Assembly: GCF_001618385.1 (NCBI RefSeq)
Contig: NZ_BDCR01000003.1
Location: 186,001-250,000, forward strand
DNA: 64,000 bases
Origin: Paludibacter jiangxiensis
GTDB lineage: Bacteria > Bacteroidota > Bacteroidia > Bacteroidales > Paludibacteraceae
Reading direction: 5' to 3'
Shown here in pieces: positions 7,748 to 15,857 of the stretch. The notes under the pieces are model-generated. The model had not been told where the DNA came from, did no database searches, and saw only the letters and a program-made list of their open reading frames with translations. The position numbers and the translations under genes were made by a program. How positions within the stretch are numbered: position 1 is the first letter of the stretch; each line of letters opens with the position of its first letter.

Positions 7748-10174
7748 CTAAAACTCAGCAGACACTCTAAAGTTAAGTAACCTGCGTGTGAGGTAGTTGG
7801 GAATGGCGTATTGACGATTATAGATATCGGACAACCACATATATGAATTTACGTTGCTAATATCCAAAAGATTAAACACATCCAAATTGAGCCAAACGGA
7901 TTTCATGTGCGAAAAGACTCCGTTTTGTGGGCGGTGTGTTTTGTCTATCAATGCATAAGATGCGCCAATATCAACTCTGCGATAGTCAGGAGTACGAAAA
8001 GCCATCACATACGGATTATGCGATGCCGCAACCGGCAAACCGTCGGACCAAATAAGTTTCAGGTTCACTTTCAGGCGCTGATTGTTGGGCAGATAATCCT
8101 GAAAAAACATGGTTACGCTATACCGTTGCTCATTAGGCCGCGAAATATAACCCGTGTAAACAGGATTGCCGGCACCATCCGTTCCTTTCTGAATATTCTG
8201 TTTTGACTGCATCAGAGAGAGACCGATCCAGGAATCAGAGCCGGGAACAAATTCGCCAAACAATTTCATATCCAATCCGGCCGAATATGCCTTAGCGCAA
8301 TTCCCGCCAAAGTAAGTTATCTTCACATTGTCAACCACATAAGGAATCACGTTTGTTGCAGGCTTATAATAGGCTTCCGCGGTAAACTTAAAAGGACGAT
8401 TCCATTTGATGAAGTGATAATCTGCCCCCAAAACAAAATGAAGGGACCGTTGTGCTTTGATCTGATTATTAAGACTGGCAACCACATTGCCTCCTACCAC
8501 AGCCGTATCGCGCAACTCCTTGTAGAACGGGGTCTGATAGTAGACTCCGGTAGCAAACCGAAATGAAAGGTTACTCGACCGGGGGAAGAATGCCACCGTA
8601 AGTCGGGGACTAAAAAGCAACTGTTTGTTATACGACCAGTTATTTATCCGAAAGCCTCCCGTAAACGACCATAATCCCTTGTCTGAACGTAATTTATAGG
8701 TATCCTGCAAATATCCGCTTGACCGGTAAGATTCCAGTTGCAGATCAGCGGTCAGGTTGTTGTAAACTTTCAGCGTGGAAGTGTATGGCAACGAGTAGCC
8801 TGCGGAATCGCGATACTCCCACTCCTTCATCTTATTGGTAACGCATTCTCTTTGAATCCCCAGCCCCCACTCAAGCAAATGGTTGCCGGCTCGCAACTCT
8901 CCTGCATGGCTGCCCCCAACCACTGACGCATCCAGTGTGTTGCGCGCATGTTGAAGATACGACCCGATGCCAACCGTTGTCGAAGGCTCCCCTTTTCCCT
9001 TTCCCGTCATGGCCAGTTCATAGAGCCAGTATTGCCCGGCAATATCATACGTTTCTTCTTCGTTGGTATTAAAAGCCGAGACCGAAAATCTGAGCTTCAG
9101 ATTCTTCGTTGGCTTATAAGTCAGTGTCAGCGCTCCGGTTTGAGTTTTGAAAACATCTTCTTCCTGTCCGTCAAAATAGACTTTCAGTTGCAGCGGCATT
9201 TGGAGTGTTCCGAAAGAAGTTTCCTGCTCTTGTGGAGTAAAACGGTAGTTGTTTTGCGAAATATTTCCAAGAAAGCTAAGCTCAAGGTGAGGATTGAAAT
9301 TATATGTCAAATAAGTTTGGTAGTCAAAAAAGGAGGGATCGTACTGGCCTTTGGTATCGAGAGAGCCCAAAAGAAAAGAATTACTCTTGTAGCGCAAGCC
9401 GTGCATCTGACTGAACTTCGAAGAGGCCGTGCCCACGTATGCCGAAGCGCCCTGTAATCCGGCAGAGATAGCCCCCTCGAAAGCAGAGGGTTGTTTGTAG
9501 GTAATATCCAGCACCGACGACATTTTATCCCCCAGTTTGGATGAGAATCCACCGGCGGAGAAAGAGACGTTTTGGACCATATCCGGATTAATAAAGCTCA
9601 GCCCTTCCTGCTGTCCCGCACGGATCAACAACGGACGATACACCTCAATACCATTTACGTATACACTGTTTTCGTCGTAGCTTCCACCCCTGACAGAATA
9701 CTGAGAACTCAGCTCGTTGGTGGAATGCACCCCTGGCAAGGTACTAATCAATGACTCAATGCTACCGCCACTTGCATCGGGCAGCATCCGCCAATGAGAA
9801 ACATCTATCAGTTCGGAAGTCGTGGTTTGCAAACGGGGAGCATTGACTTCCACCGCCGACAATTCACGGGTATCCGTTTCCAGCGTAATATTGAGCTGAG
9901 CCAGTTTGAAATCGGGAAGCATCTTTTTCACAAATGGCTTGTATCCAACGCAGGAAACAAACAACTCCACCGAATCCTTAGCGTTCAGGAGCAGCTCATA
10001 AAAGCCGTTTTTATTGGTCGTAGTCCCAATTGCCATGCCTTTTACCGATACCGTTGCCAGTTCAATCGGCCGCTTTTCTTTGTCGTTCACATAACCAAAC
10101 AACCTTGGTTTGTGTTGGGCATAAAAAGCCGTTGACACACACAAAAGCAATATCAGCAAAAAGGGTTTCTTCAC
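7748..10174 (-). CDS. TonB-dependent receptor with carboxypeptidase-regulatory-like domain
   Basis: An outer-membrane receptor of ~808 residues. From the GTG at 10174 it begins with a classical signal peptide, KKPFLLILLLCVSTAFYAQ. Next come a carboxypeptidase-D-regulatory-like domain (~25-105, LFGYVNDKEKRPIELATVSV), a plug (STLPGVHSTNELSSQYSVRGG, NSVYVNGIEVYRP) and a 22-strand-type barrel ending in an aromatic residue (FRVSAEF). The frame extends upstream to a TTG at 10249, but that codon overlaps the -7 promoter element, so the GTG is the better start. It would import a bulky ligand using TonB energy. It is not a SusC: it is short, has no SusD neighbour and stands alone. The ligand is unknown. 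Confidence 0.88.
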   Translation of the reverse strand: MKKPFLLILLLCVSTAFYAQHKPRLFGYVNDKEKRPIELATVSVKGMAIGTTTNKNGFYELLLNAKDSVELFVSCVGYKPFVKKMLPDFKLAQLNITLETDTRELSAVEVNAPRLQTTTSELIDVSHWRMLPDASGGSIESLISTLPGVHSTNELSSQYSVRGGSYDENSVYVNGIEVYRPLLIRAGQQEGLSFINPDMVQNVSFSAGGFSSKLGDKMSSVLDITYKQPSAFEGAISAGLQGASAYVGTASSKFSQMHGLRYKSNSFLLGSLDTKGQYDPSFFDYQTYLTYNFNPHLELSFLGNISQNNYRFTPQEQETSFGTLQMPLQLKVYFDGQEEDVFKTQTGALTLTYKPTKNLKLRFSVSAFNTNEEETYDIAGQYWLYELAMTGKGKGEPSTTVGIGSYLQHARNTLDASVVGGSHAGELRAGNHLLEWGLGIQRECVTNKMKEWEYRDSAGYSLPYTSTLKVYNNLTADLQLESYRSSGYLQDTYKLRSDKGLWSFTGGFRINNWSYNKQLLFSPRLTVAFFPRSSNLSFRFATGVYYQTPFYKELRDTAVVGGNVVASLNNQIKAQRSLHFVLGADYHFIKWNRPFKFTAEAYYKPATNVIPYVVDNVKITYFGGNCAKAYSAGLDMKLFGEFVPGSDSWIGLSLMQSKQNIQKGTDGAGNPVYTGYISRPNEQRYSVTMFFQDYLPNNQRLKVNLKLIWSDGLPVAASHNPYVMAFRTPDYRRVDIGASYALIDKTHRPQNGVFSHMKSVWLNLDVFNLLDISNVNSYMWLSDIYNRQYAIPNYLTRRLLNFRVSAEF

Positions 10175-10246
10175 AAACAGAAGTTTTATATGTTTGATCG
10201 GCAAAATCAGAGTTCCAACCTGCCTGAACCGTTCATTTTTCCAAAA

Positions 10247-10276
10247 CAAAGTTAATATATTAACGTGAAGTTCAAA
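10247..10276 (-). promoter_or_regulatory. Promoter of the TonB-dependent receptor gene
   Basis: On the minus strand, TTTG (10276-10273) and TAACTTTG (10254-10247) are separated by 18 bp, close to the Bacteroidetes consensus TTTG-N19-20-TAnnTTTG. Its position rules out the upstream TTG start and leaves a leader of roughly 65 nt before the GTG at 10174. Confidence 0.7.
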
Positions 10277-10345
10277 AGTCTATTGTTTACGGTGCGTTAA
10301 GGCCTCTACTTTTATGTTTATCCACATAATGACCGAACGGCCTTT

Positions 10346-10533
10346 TTACGCCAAAGGCGTAACCCAACAATAACGTCGGGATTTATCCCGATGTAAACCT
10401 AATCAATTTCCTCCCTGCACCGCGTAGCGGTATCCCGTTTGCAGGAAAACGCTTACAGCGTTATGTAAAATGCGACTTTCATTCCCGCCGGGATAAATCC
10501 CGACGTTATTATTGGAACAACACCTACGGTGTT
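10346..10533. repeat. Hairpin array with TAC/GTA loops inside a 25-bp inverted repeat
   Basis: Six or more short palindromes lie in under 200 bp: TTACGCC-AAA-GGCGTAA (10346-10362), TCGGGAT-TT-ATCCCGA (10376-10391), ACCGC-GTA-GCGGT (10419-10431), AACGCT-TAC-AGCGTT (10448-10462), a second CGGGATAAATCCCG (10489-10502) and AACACC-TAC-GGTGTT (10519-10533). The two CGGGAT palindromes belong to a longer inverted pair (about 10366-10390 and 10489-10513) with one mismatch. It fills most of the 470-bp gap between the receptor and rhodanese genes and encodes nothing. Confidence 0.8.
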
Positions 10534-10659
10534 GAGCGATCACTTTGCGGATAACCATTTTCTTTCATAACATTCTAAATATTTACACTTTACACAAATA
10601 CAATTCCACTATCTCCACTCGCTATTAGTGATATTATAATAATTTAATTGGTGATACTA

Positions 10660-10690
10660 TTGTAATTTATTCAATTTGTATATATCTTTG
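10660..10690 (+). promoter_or_regulatory. Promoter of the rhodanese / CoA-disulfide reductase operon
   Basis: TTG at 10660-10662 and TATCTTTG at 10683-10690 are separated by 20 bp, fitting the Bacteroidetes promoter. The first gene starts 31 bp downstream. Confidence 0.7.
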
Positions 10691-10721
10691 CACCGTCAAC
10701 AAAAAACAAATTCGTTCAATT

Positions 10722-11042
10722 ATGTTAGAAACACTAAAGAAACTGTTCGGAATTTCACCGAAAGCCGATTTCAAAGAGCTTGTCAATCAGGGCGCCATCA
10801 TCCTTGACGTTCGTTCAAAAGGAGAGTTTGCATCCGGTCATATTCAGGGATCCATCAACATTCCTGTCGACCAGTTATCCGGAAACCTCAATAAATTCAA
10901 AGATAAAAACCGGACTATCATCACCTGTTGCGCTTCCGGAATGCGGAGTGCTTCGGCAAAAGGCATACTACTCTCCCGTGGATACACCAGTGTCCACAAT
11001 GGCGGCAGCTGGTACAGTCTGAACAGAAAAATAAAATCATAA
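10722..11042 (+). CDS. Single-domain rhodanese-like sulfurtransferase
   Basis: A 106-residue rhodanese domain without a signal peptide. It has the CH2A-like ILDVRSKGEFASGHIQGSINIP stretch (here split as ILDVRSKGEFASGH and IQGSINIP) and an active-site loop CCASGMRS with a catalytic cysteine near residue 69. Such proteins carry persulfide sulfur in the cytoplasm. It ends 4 bp before the next gene, a CoA-disulfide reductase-type oxidoreductase that itself carries rhodanese domains, so the two are an operon handling polysulfide, persulfide or CoA-persulfide. The operon has its own TAnnTTTG promoter. Confidence 0.93.
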   Translation: MLETLKKLFGISPKADFKELVNQGAIILDVRSKGEFASGHIQGSINIPVDQLSGNLNKFKDKNRTIITCCASGMRSASAKGILLSRGYTSVHNGGSWYSLNRKIKS

Positions 11043-11046
11043 TCAC

Positions 11047-13326
11047 ATGGAACAAATTGTCATTATCGGCGGAGTGGCGGCCGGAGCTACCGCAGCTGCC
11101 AAAGTTCGACGGATTTCGTCGGACGCAAACATCACAATGATCGAGTCCGGACCGGACATCTCCTTTGCCAATTGCGGACTTCCCTATTATATCGGCGGAG
11201 ACATTAAAAGCCGCTCCAAACTTATTCTTCAAAGCCCGGAAAGCTTCAACGAACAATACGGCGTGGATGTTCGCATCAACACAGCCGTCACTGCCATCAA
11301 CTGCAAGGAGCATACTATCACCACAAAAAGCTTCGCAACAGGAGAATCGTGTGAGGTTCCTTACACCAAACTGATACTTGCTCAGGGCGGACGTCCCATC
11401 AAACCAACGCTTCTCGGTGCTGACCTCAGCCATGTGTTCACACTTTGGACACTCAACAACATGGACAGCATTTACCGCCATTTGCAGGAACAAAAACCGA
11501 AAAATGCGGTGGTTGTCGGAGGAGGATTTATCGGCCTCGAAATGGTGGAAGCGCTTACCAAGCAAGGACTGAACGTGAATGTGGTAGAGATGATGCCACA
11601 CGTTATGTCCATCATGGAGGCAGAAACCGCGGGATTTATCGAAAACGAGATGTTGTCGCACGGAGTAGGAATTCATACCGGCACTGCCGTTTCTGAAATT
11701 ACTCCCGATTCGGTAAAACTTTCAAATGGCAAGATCTTGGACGCGGACATTGTTCTTCTCTCTATCGGCGTATCACCCACTCTTCAACTGGCAAAAGAAG
11801 CCGACCTTTCTATCGGTGAAGCCGGCGGTTTGTTGGTTAACGAATACCTGCAAACAAACGATCCCGATATATTTGCAGCCGGCGACATGGTCGAAATAGA
11901 ACACCGTGTAAACGGAAAGAAAGTACGCATTCCTCTTGCAGGGCCGGCCAATCGTCAGGGACGCATTGCAGCCGAAAATGCTTTGGGAGGAAAACATCCG
12001 TACAAAGGTGCACTGGGGACTTCCGTCGTGCGTGTTTTTGAGGCGGTTGCCGGAACTACCGGTTTATCACTCAAACAGGCACGCGCGCAGGGATTTGACG
12101 CCGACGCCGTGGTTGTTCACAAAGAACACCATACCAGTTATATGCCCGGCGCCGAAACCGTCAGCGTAATGCTGGTATTCGATAAGAAAACAGGCATCGT
12201 TTTGGGAGGACAAACGGCCGGATACAAAGGAGCCGACAAACGGTTGGACGTGATTGCCACCGCTGCTGCCGCCAAACTGACGGTTAGCGACCTGTCGGAC
12301 ATTGACTTTGCCTATTCTCCGCCCATCGGCACTGCCAACGATGCCATGAACATGGCGGCTTTCACGGCCGAAAACAAACTGTCGGGCTTTAGTCCTTCCG
12401 TCACCGCTTCCGATCTGGATGCTTTTGTGGAAGGCAAAAAGCCACTCTTCATTGATGTACGCGACATTTTTGCTTTTGAGAAAAGCCACGTTGAAGGTGC
12501 TAAGCATATTCCCCTCGAACTGTTGTTGCAACAATTACCGTCTGTTTCGTCCGATCAGCTTATCATTGTGTACGATGAAACAGGCAAAAAGGGACATCAG
12601 GCTCTCCGTACGCTGAAAGGTGCCGGATTCAGCAACGTCGTCAACATTTCGGGAGGACACACCTCACTGCAACGGCATGCCCGCGCGGTAGGATTCAAAA
12701 ACATCGCTATCGACCTGTTGCCCATAGAAAAGAAAACGGTAGAAAAGCAGGAAGAAAAGAGTGTTGAAACAACCGCAGCGAAGCCAACCGAGACCGACTC
12801 CACCCTGATTGTGGATGTGCGGACGGTGGAAGAATTCCGCACCGGTGCTTATCCGGGCGCAGTCAACATTCCGTTGGACGAAGTGATGACCCGCAGTGGT
12901 GAGTTTGGCGACAAATCCGACCGCGAAATAATTGTCTATTGTGCTTCGGGAGGCCGTTCGGCTTACGCGCAACAAATACTGATGCAACTCGGTTACACCA
13001 ACGTCACCAACGGTGGCGGACTGTCAACCATGATGGCGCGCCGTCCGGTGCAGCAAAAGCCCTCTTCCAACCCGCAAAACCTGCCATTGATAGTGGATGT
13101 ACGCACACCGCAGGAATTTGCCGGTGGTGCCTATCCGGGAGCCGTCAATATTCAGCTGGACGAACTGCCTGCCAGAGTGGACGAACTGGGCGACAAAGCG
13201 AGAGACATCACGCTCTATTGCGCTTCGGGAGCCCGTTCGGCCTACGCACAACGCATATTAATGCAGATGGGCTTCACCAACGTAAAAAACGGTGGCGGAA
13301 TTATGCAGATGATGATGCAGCGATAA
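11047..13326 (+). CDS. CoA-disulfide reductase-type FAD oxidoreductase with three rhodanese domains
   Basis: A 759-residue flavoprotein. Residues 1-~450 form a pyridine-nucleotide disulfide oxidoreductase: FAD-binding IIGGVAAGATAA at 4-15, the CoADR-type active cysteine in SFANCGLPYY (~C43) and NAD-binding VVVGGGFIGLEM (~157-168). Three rhodanese domains follow, starting near 467, 586 and 680. The first has lost its cysteine (loop YDETGKKG), while the second and third keep CASGGRS and CASGARS and are near-duplicates. Known relatives reduce CoA-disulfide, CoA-persulfide or polysulfide with NAD(P)H and usually carry a single rhodanese domain. It sits 4 bp after a stand-alone rhodanese gene and is followed by a strong terminator. 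Substrate preference is inferred. Confidence 0.92.
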   Translation: MEQIVIIGGVAAGATAAAKVRRISSDANITMIESGPDISFANCGLPYYIGGDIKSRSKLILQSPESFNEQYGVDVRINTAVTAINCKEHTITTKSFATGESCEVPYTKLILAQGGRPIKPTLLGADLSHVFTLWTLNNMDSIYRHLQEQKPKNAVVVGGGFIGLEMVEALTKQGLNVNVVEMMPHVMSIMEAETAGFIENEMLSHGVGIHTGTAVSEITPDSVKLSNGKILDADIVLLSIGVSPTLQLAKEADLSIGEAGGLLVNEYLQTNDPDIFAAGDMVEIEHRVNGKKVRIPLAGPANRQGRIAAENALGGKHPYKGALGTSVVRVFEAVAGTTGLSLKQARAQGFDADAVVVHKEHHTSYMPGAETVSVMLVFDKKTGIVLGGQTAGYKGADKRLDVIATAAAAKLTVSDLSDIDFAYSPPIGTANDAMNMAAFTAENKLSGFSPSVTASDLDAFVEGKKPLFIDVRDIFAFEKSHVEGAKHIPLELLLQQLPSVSSDQLIIVYDETGKKGHQALRTLKGAGFSNVVNISGGHTSLQRHARAVGFKNIAIDLLPIEKKTVEKQEEKSVETTAAKPTETDSTLIVDVRTVEEFRTGAYPGAVNIPLDEVMTRSGEFGDKSDREIIVYCASGGRSAYAQQILMQLGYTNVTNGGGLSTMMARRPVQQKPSSNPQNLPLIVDVRTPQEFAGGAYPGAVNIQLDELPARVDELGDKARDITLYCASGARSAYAQRILMQMGFTNVKNGGGIMQMMMQR

Positions 13327-13385
13327 AACCGAGCGACAACGTTCGCTCACCGGATGAATTGAAACACTCCGGTAACCAACTACAC

Positions 13386-13430
13386 AGCCTCAACAGATGA
13401 CATGTAATCATCTGCTGAGGCTTTTTGTTT
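13386..13430 (+). terminator. Rho-independent terminator of the rhodanese operon
   Basis: A long hairpin, AGCCTCA...CAGATGA with a loop around ATGTAA and the complementary TCATCTG...TGAGGCT, is followed by TTTTTGTTTTT. It lies 60 bp after the oxidoreductase stop. Confidence 0.9.
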
Positions 13431-13945
13431 TTGCAAAAAGAATTATTTTACTAAATTTCATTTTATTTATTTGCTATATTTGTGGCGCAAAAGGGATTAT
13501 TCTTAATGGCGTAAACATGACAGATGAGTGAAACAATGGGCAAACTTGAATGATTAGAGGATGTATATATACACATATAACGACCAAAGGCTTTGAGTAG
13601 GAAAAAACTGAGGACAGATTGGTAAGATAAATGAACAGCTATAGCCGAAATATGTTCACCACAGGTGTACATACACAGATGTTAGGCGTAAGGCTAAAAA
13701 GACAGCGCCACATTGATAATCTGATAGATAATTGAAAAATATACGAACATAAAAAGAGCATTGAATGAAGGTCGGTGCAAGAAAAAATTAGTTTTTGCCA
13801 TCGCGCTTCTGCCCTTCGGGACAGTTTGGGAAGCCAACGCACATTGCACACATTTGCAAATCGCACAGGCTAACACACAAACCGAAATTTGCAAAAGAGT
13901 GCAATTTTAGCCAACACTTACAACAAATAAAAAATTTCGTTAATT
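13431..13945 (+). other. Long non-coding leader before the DUF262 genes
   Basis: No gene was recognised in these ~515 bp. A TATATTTG box at 13475-13482 could be a -7 element, giving a leader of ~450 nt; no -33 was seen. It holds the 18-bp boundary sequence at 13672-13689. Both strands have only short frames without recognisable domains. Confidence 0.4.
13672..13689 (-). repeat. 18-bp boundary sequence, copy 1
   Basis: TACACAGATGTTAGGCGT here is the exact reverse complement of 35447-35464. Both copies lie upstream of an AT-rich accessory operon. A 14-bp part, CTTACGCCTAACAT, also occurs at 59663-59676. Confidence 0.7.
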
Positions 13946-15850
13946 ATGGAAAATCCAAGAATACGTTCAATAAGCGATTTGTTAAAAGAGAACTTCTATG
14001 TTCCCCGCTATCAAAGGGGATATCGTTGGGGTAAACAAGAGATTACTGAATTGTTAGATGACATATTGCAATACTATAAGGCAACAAAAGATAGAAAGAA
14101 CAAAGTCAGTAAATTTTATTGCCTTCAACCAGTTGTGGTAAAAAGCAAAACATGGATAGATTCAAATGGAGATACATTGAATGGATGGGAATTAATTGAT
14201 GGTCAGCAACGACTAACCTCCATTTTATTAATTCTCAACTATCTTGAAGATGTAAGAGAACTTCTTGAAAGAGGTGTGGATATATATTCCATTGACTTTG
14301 AAACCAGAGAAAACTGCAAAACATTTTTTGAAAACAAAAGCTATAAAAGTGCGATTGATGAATCAAATGTAGACTTCTATCATATTTCGAAAGCCTATCA
14401 TTATATAACAAAATGGTTTGAAAAAGAGAAGAATAAAGTAGGCATTGTAGAAACCTTATTAAATACTGACTACAATGTCTCAATCATTTGGTATGAGGCA
14501 TTAGAAGGGCAAGAAAACGCAGATAACGATAGCTCCATTGATTTATTTACTCGCCTGAACGAAGGAAAAATTCCGCTGACAGATGCAGAATTGATAAAAG
14601 CACTATTATTACAGGCAGACCTTTATCCTTCAATCGAAGAAAGGTATGTAAAACAAAGGCTTTTTGAAATTGCTTCGGAATGGGATGCCATAGAAGCAAC
14701 TTTACAAGATGAGAAAATGTGGTTATTTCTAAACAACACTGATTATAACCCGTCCTCAAAAATAGATTTGATATTTAAACTCTTATCGGATAAGTGGAAC
14801 AAACCAGATGTTAATAATGATGAAAGGTTAGTGAAATATGAAGCTAAAGATGGTAAACCTAAACATTTCGAATTTCTGGTTTTCGATAAATATCTTGCAA
14901 AAAAGAGGGAGCAATATAATCTCAGTGCCAAACCCGACAAAGATATTCTTGACCCAATAAATGAGGTCTGGAAAGAGATTAAAGATGTATTTAGTAGATT
15001 TTACGATTGGTATGATAATCATACACTGTTCCACTATTTGGGATTCTTACTTGCATTTGAGCAGGATAAAGAGAAATTAATCAAAGAACTATTCGACTTA
15101 AAACTAAACAAGGATGATTTTGAGTTGCATTTAAAAAAACGTATTGCAAAAGCAATAAAGATTACGAGCAAATGGAGTGAATCGGGTATCGTTAAAGAAC
15201 TTCATGAAATATCTTACGGCGAAGAAGATTCTGAAATTAGAAAAATACTGACATTTTTCAATATCGAGACTTTAATTAAGCATAAAAAAGAAAATGCTAG
15301 ATTTCCTTTTCATTTATTTAAAATCGAAAAGATTACGAGCATTGAGCATATCCACCCACAAAACCCTGAAAGTATTGATACTTCCGAAGAGAGAGCTATT
15401 ACATGGCTTACATCGCACAAAACATCGCTAGTCTATTTTACGCTCAATGGGCATCCTCAAAAGCAGGAAATTAAGGAACAAATTGGGAAAATTGAAGACC
15501 TGTTAAGCAATTACGATAAAGAAAGTTTTAAAAGCATCTATTCTGAAACGATTGAGTTATATAGTAAGCTAATTGATTTTAAGGAGAATGAGCTGCATAC
15601 CTTATACAACCTTGCTTTGGTAGATAAAGACACAAACAGCATGTTAAACAATTCCTTTTTTGATGTGAAGAGAGAATTGCTAAAAACCAATAAACTTGGC
15701 AAATATATACCTATTTGCACTCAACGAGCCTTCTCTAAATATTATTCCGAAAATCCGAAAGAAATGATTTTTTGGAACAGTGATGACAGGCATGCTTATT
15801 ACGAGAGCATTGAGAAGGTTTACAATTCATATATTCACCTATTGAACTAA
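13946..15850 (+). CDS. DUF262/DUF1524 protein, GmrSD-like restriction candidate
   Basis: A 634-residue protein with an N-terminal DUF262 domain: VPRYQRGYRWGKQEITELL near 23-41 and GWELIDGQQRLTSILLIL near 80-97, whose DGQQR is the family's nucleotide-binding/hydrolysis motif. FTRLNEGKIPLTDAELIKA follows near 204. The C-terminal part has TSIEHIHPQNPE (~465), the HxHP-like core of the DUF1524 HNH-type nuclease domain. This order is that of fused GmrSD, a type IV nuclease that cuts modified phage DNA. Only 7 bp separate it from a second DUF262 gene, so the two form a unit. The DNA is clearly richer in A+T than its neighbours and is framed by repeats, suggesting transfer. A defence role is inferred. 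Confidence 0.85.
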   Translation: MENPRIRSISDLLKENFYVPRYQRGYRWGKQEITELLDDILQYYKATKDRKNKVSKFYCLQPVVVKSKTWIDSNGDTLNGWELIDGQQRLTSILLILNYLEDVRELLERGVDIYSIDFETRENCKTFFENKSYKSAIDESNVDFYHISKAYHYITKWFEKEKNKVGIVETLLNTDYNVSIIWYEALEGQENADNDSSIDLFTRLNEGKIPLTDAELIKALLLQADLYPSIEERYVKQRLFEIASEWDAIEATLQDEKMWLFLNNTDYNPSSKIDLIFKLLSDKWNKPDVNNDERLVKYEAKDGKPKHFEFLVFDKYLAKKREQYNLSAKPDKDILDPINEVWKEIKDVFSRFYDWYDNHTLFHYLGFLLAFEQDKEKLIKELFDLKLNKDDFELHLKKRIAKAIKITSKWSESGIVKELHEISYGEEDSEIRKILTFFNIETLIKHKKENARFPFHLFKIEKITSIEHIHPQNPESIDTSEERAITWLTSHKTSLVYFTLNGHPQKQEIKEQIGKIEDLLSNYDKESFKSIYSETIELYSKLIDFKENELHTLYNLALVDKDTNSMLNNSFFDVKRELLKTNKLGKYIPICTQRAFSKYYSENPKEMIFWNSDDRHAYYESIEKVYNSYIHLLN

Positions 15851-15857
15851 TTCGCAA

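Noticed and set aside
7748-10174. SusC-type receptor of the glycan locus
   Set aside because: Too short for SusC, no SusD partner and 26 kb from the glycan locus; a single TonB receptor is the better call.
10346-10533. CRISPR array
   Set aside because: The repeats are palindromes of differing sequence and irregular spacing; there are no constant direct repeats, unique spacers or cas genes.
13672-13689. GTTAGGC as an integron attC-type core (GTTRRRY)
   Set aside because: The 7-bp match exists, but no paired RYYYAAC arm at attC distance, no attC stem structure and no integrase were found. The term integron is not justified.
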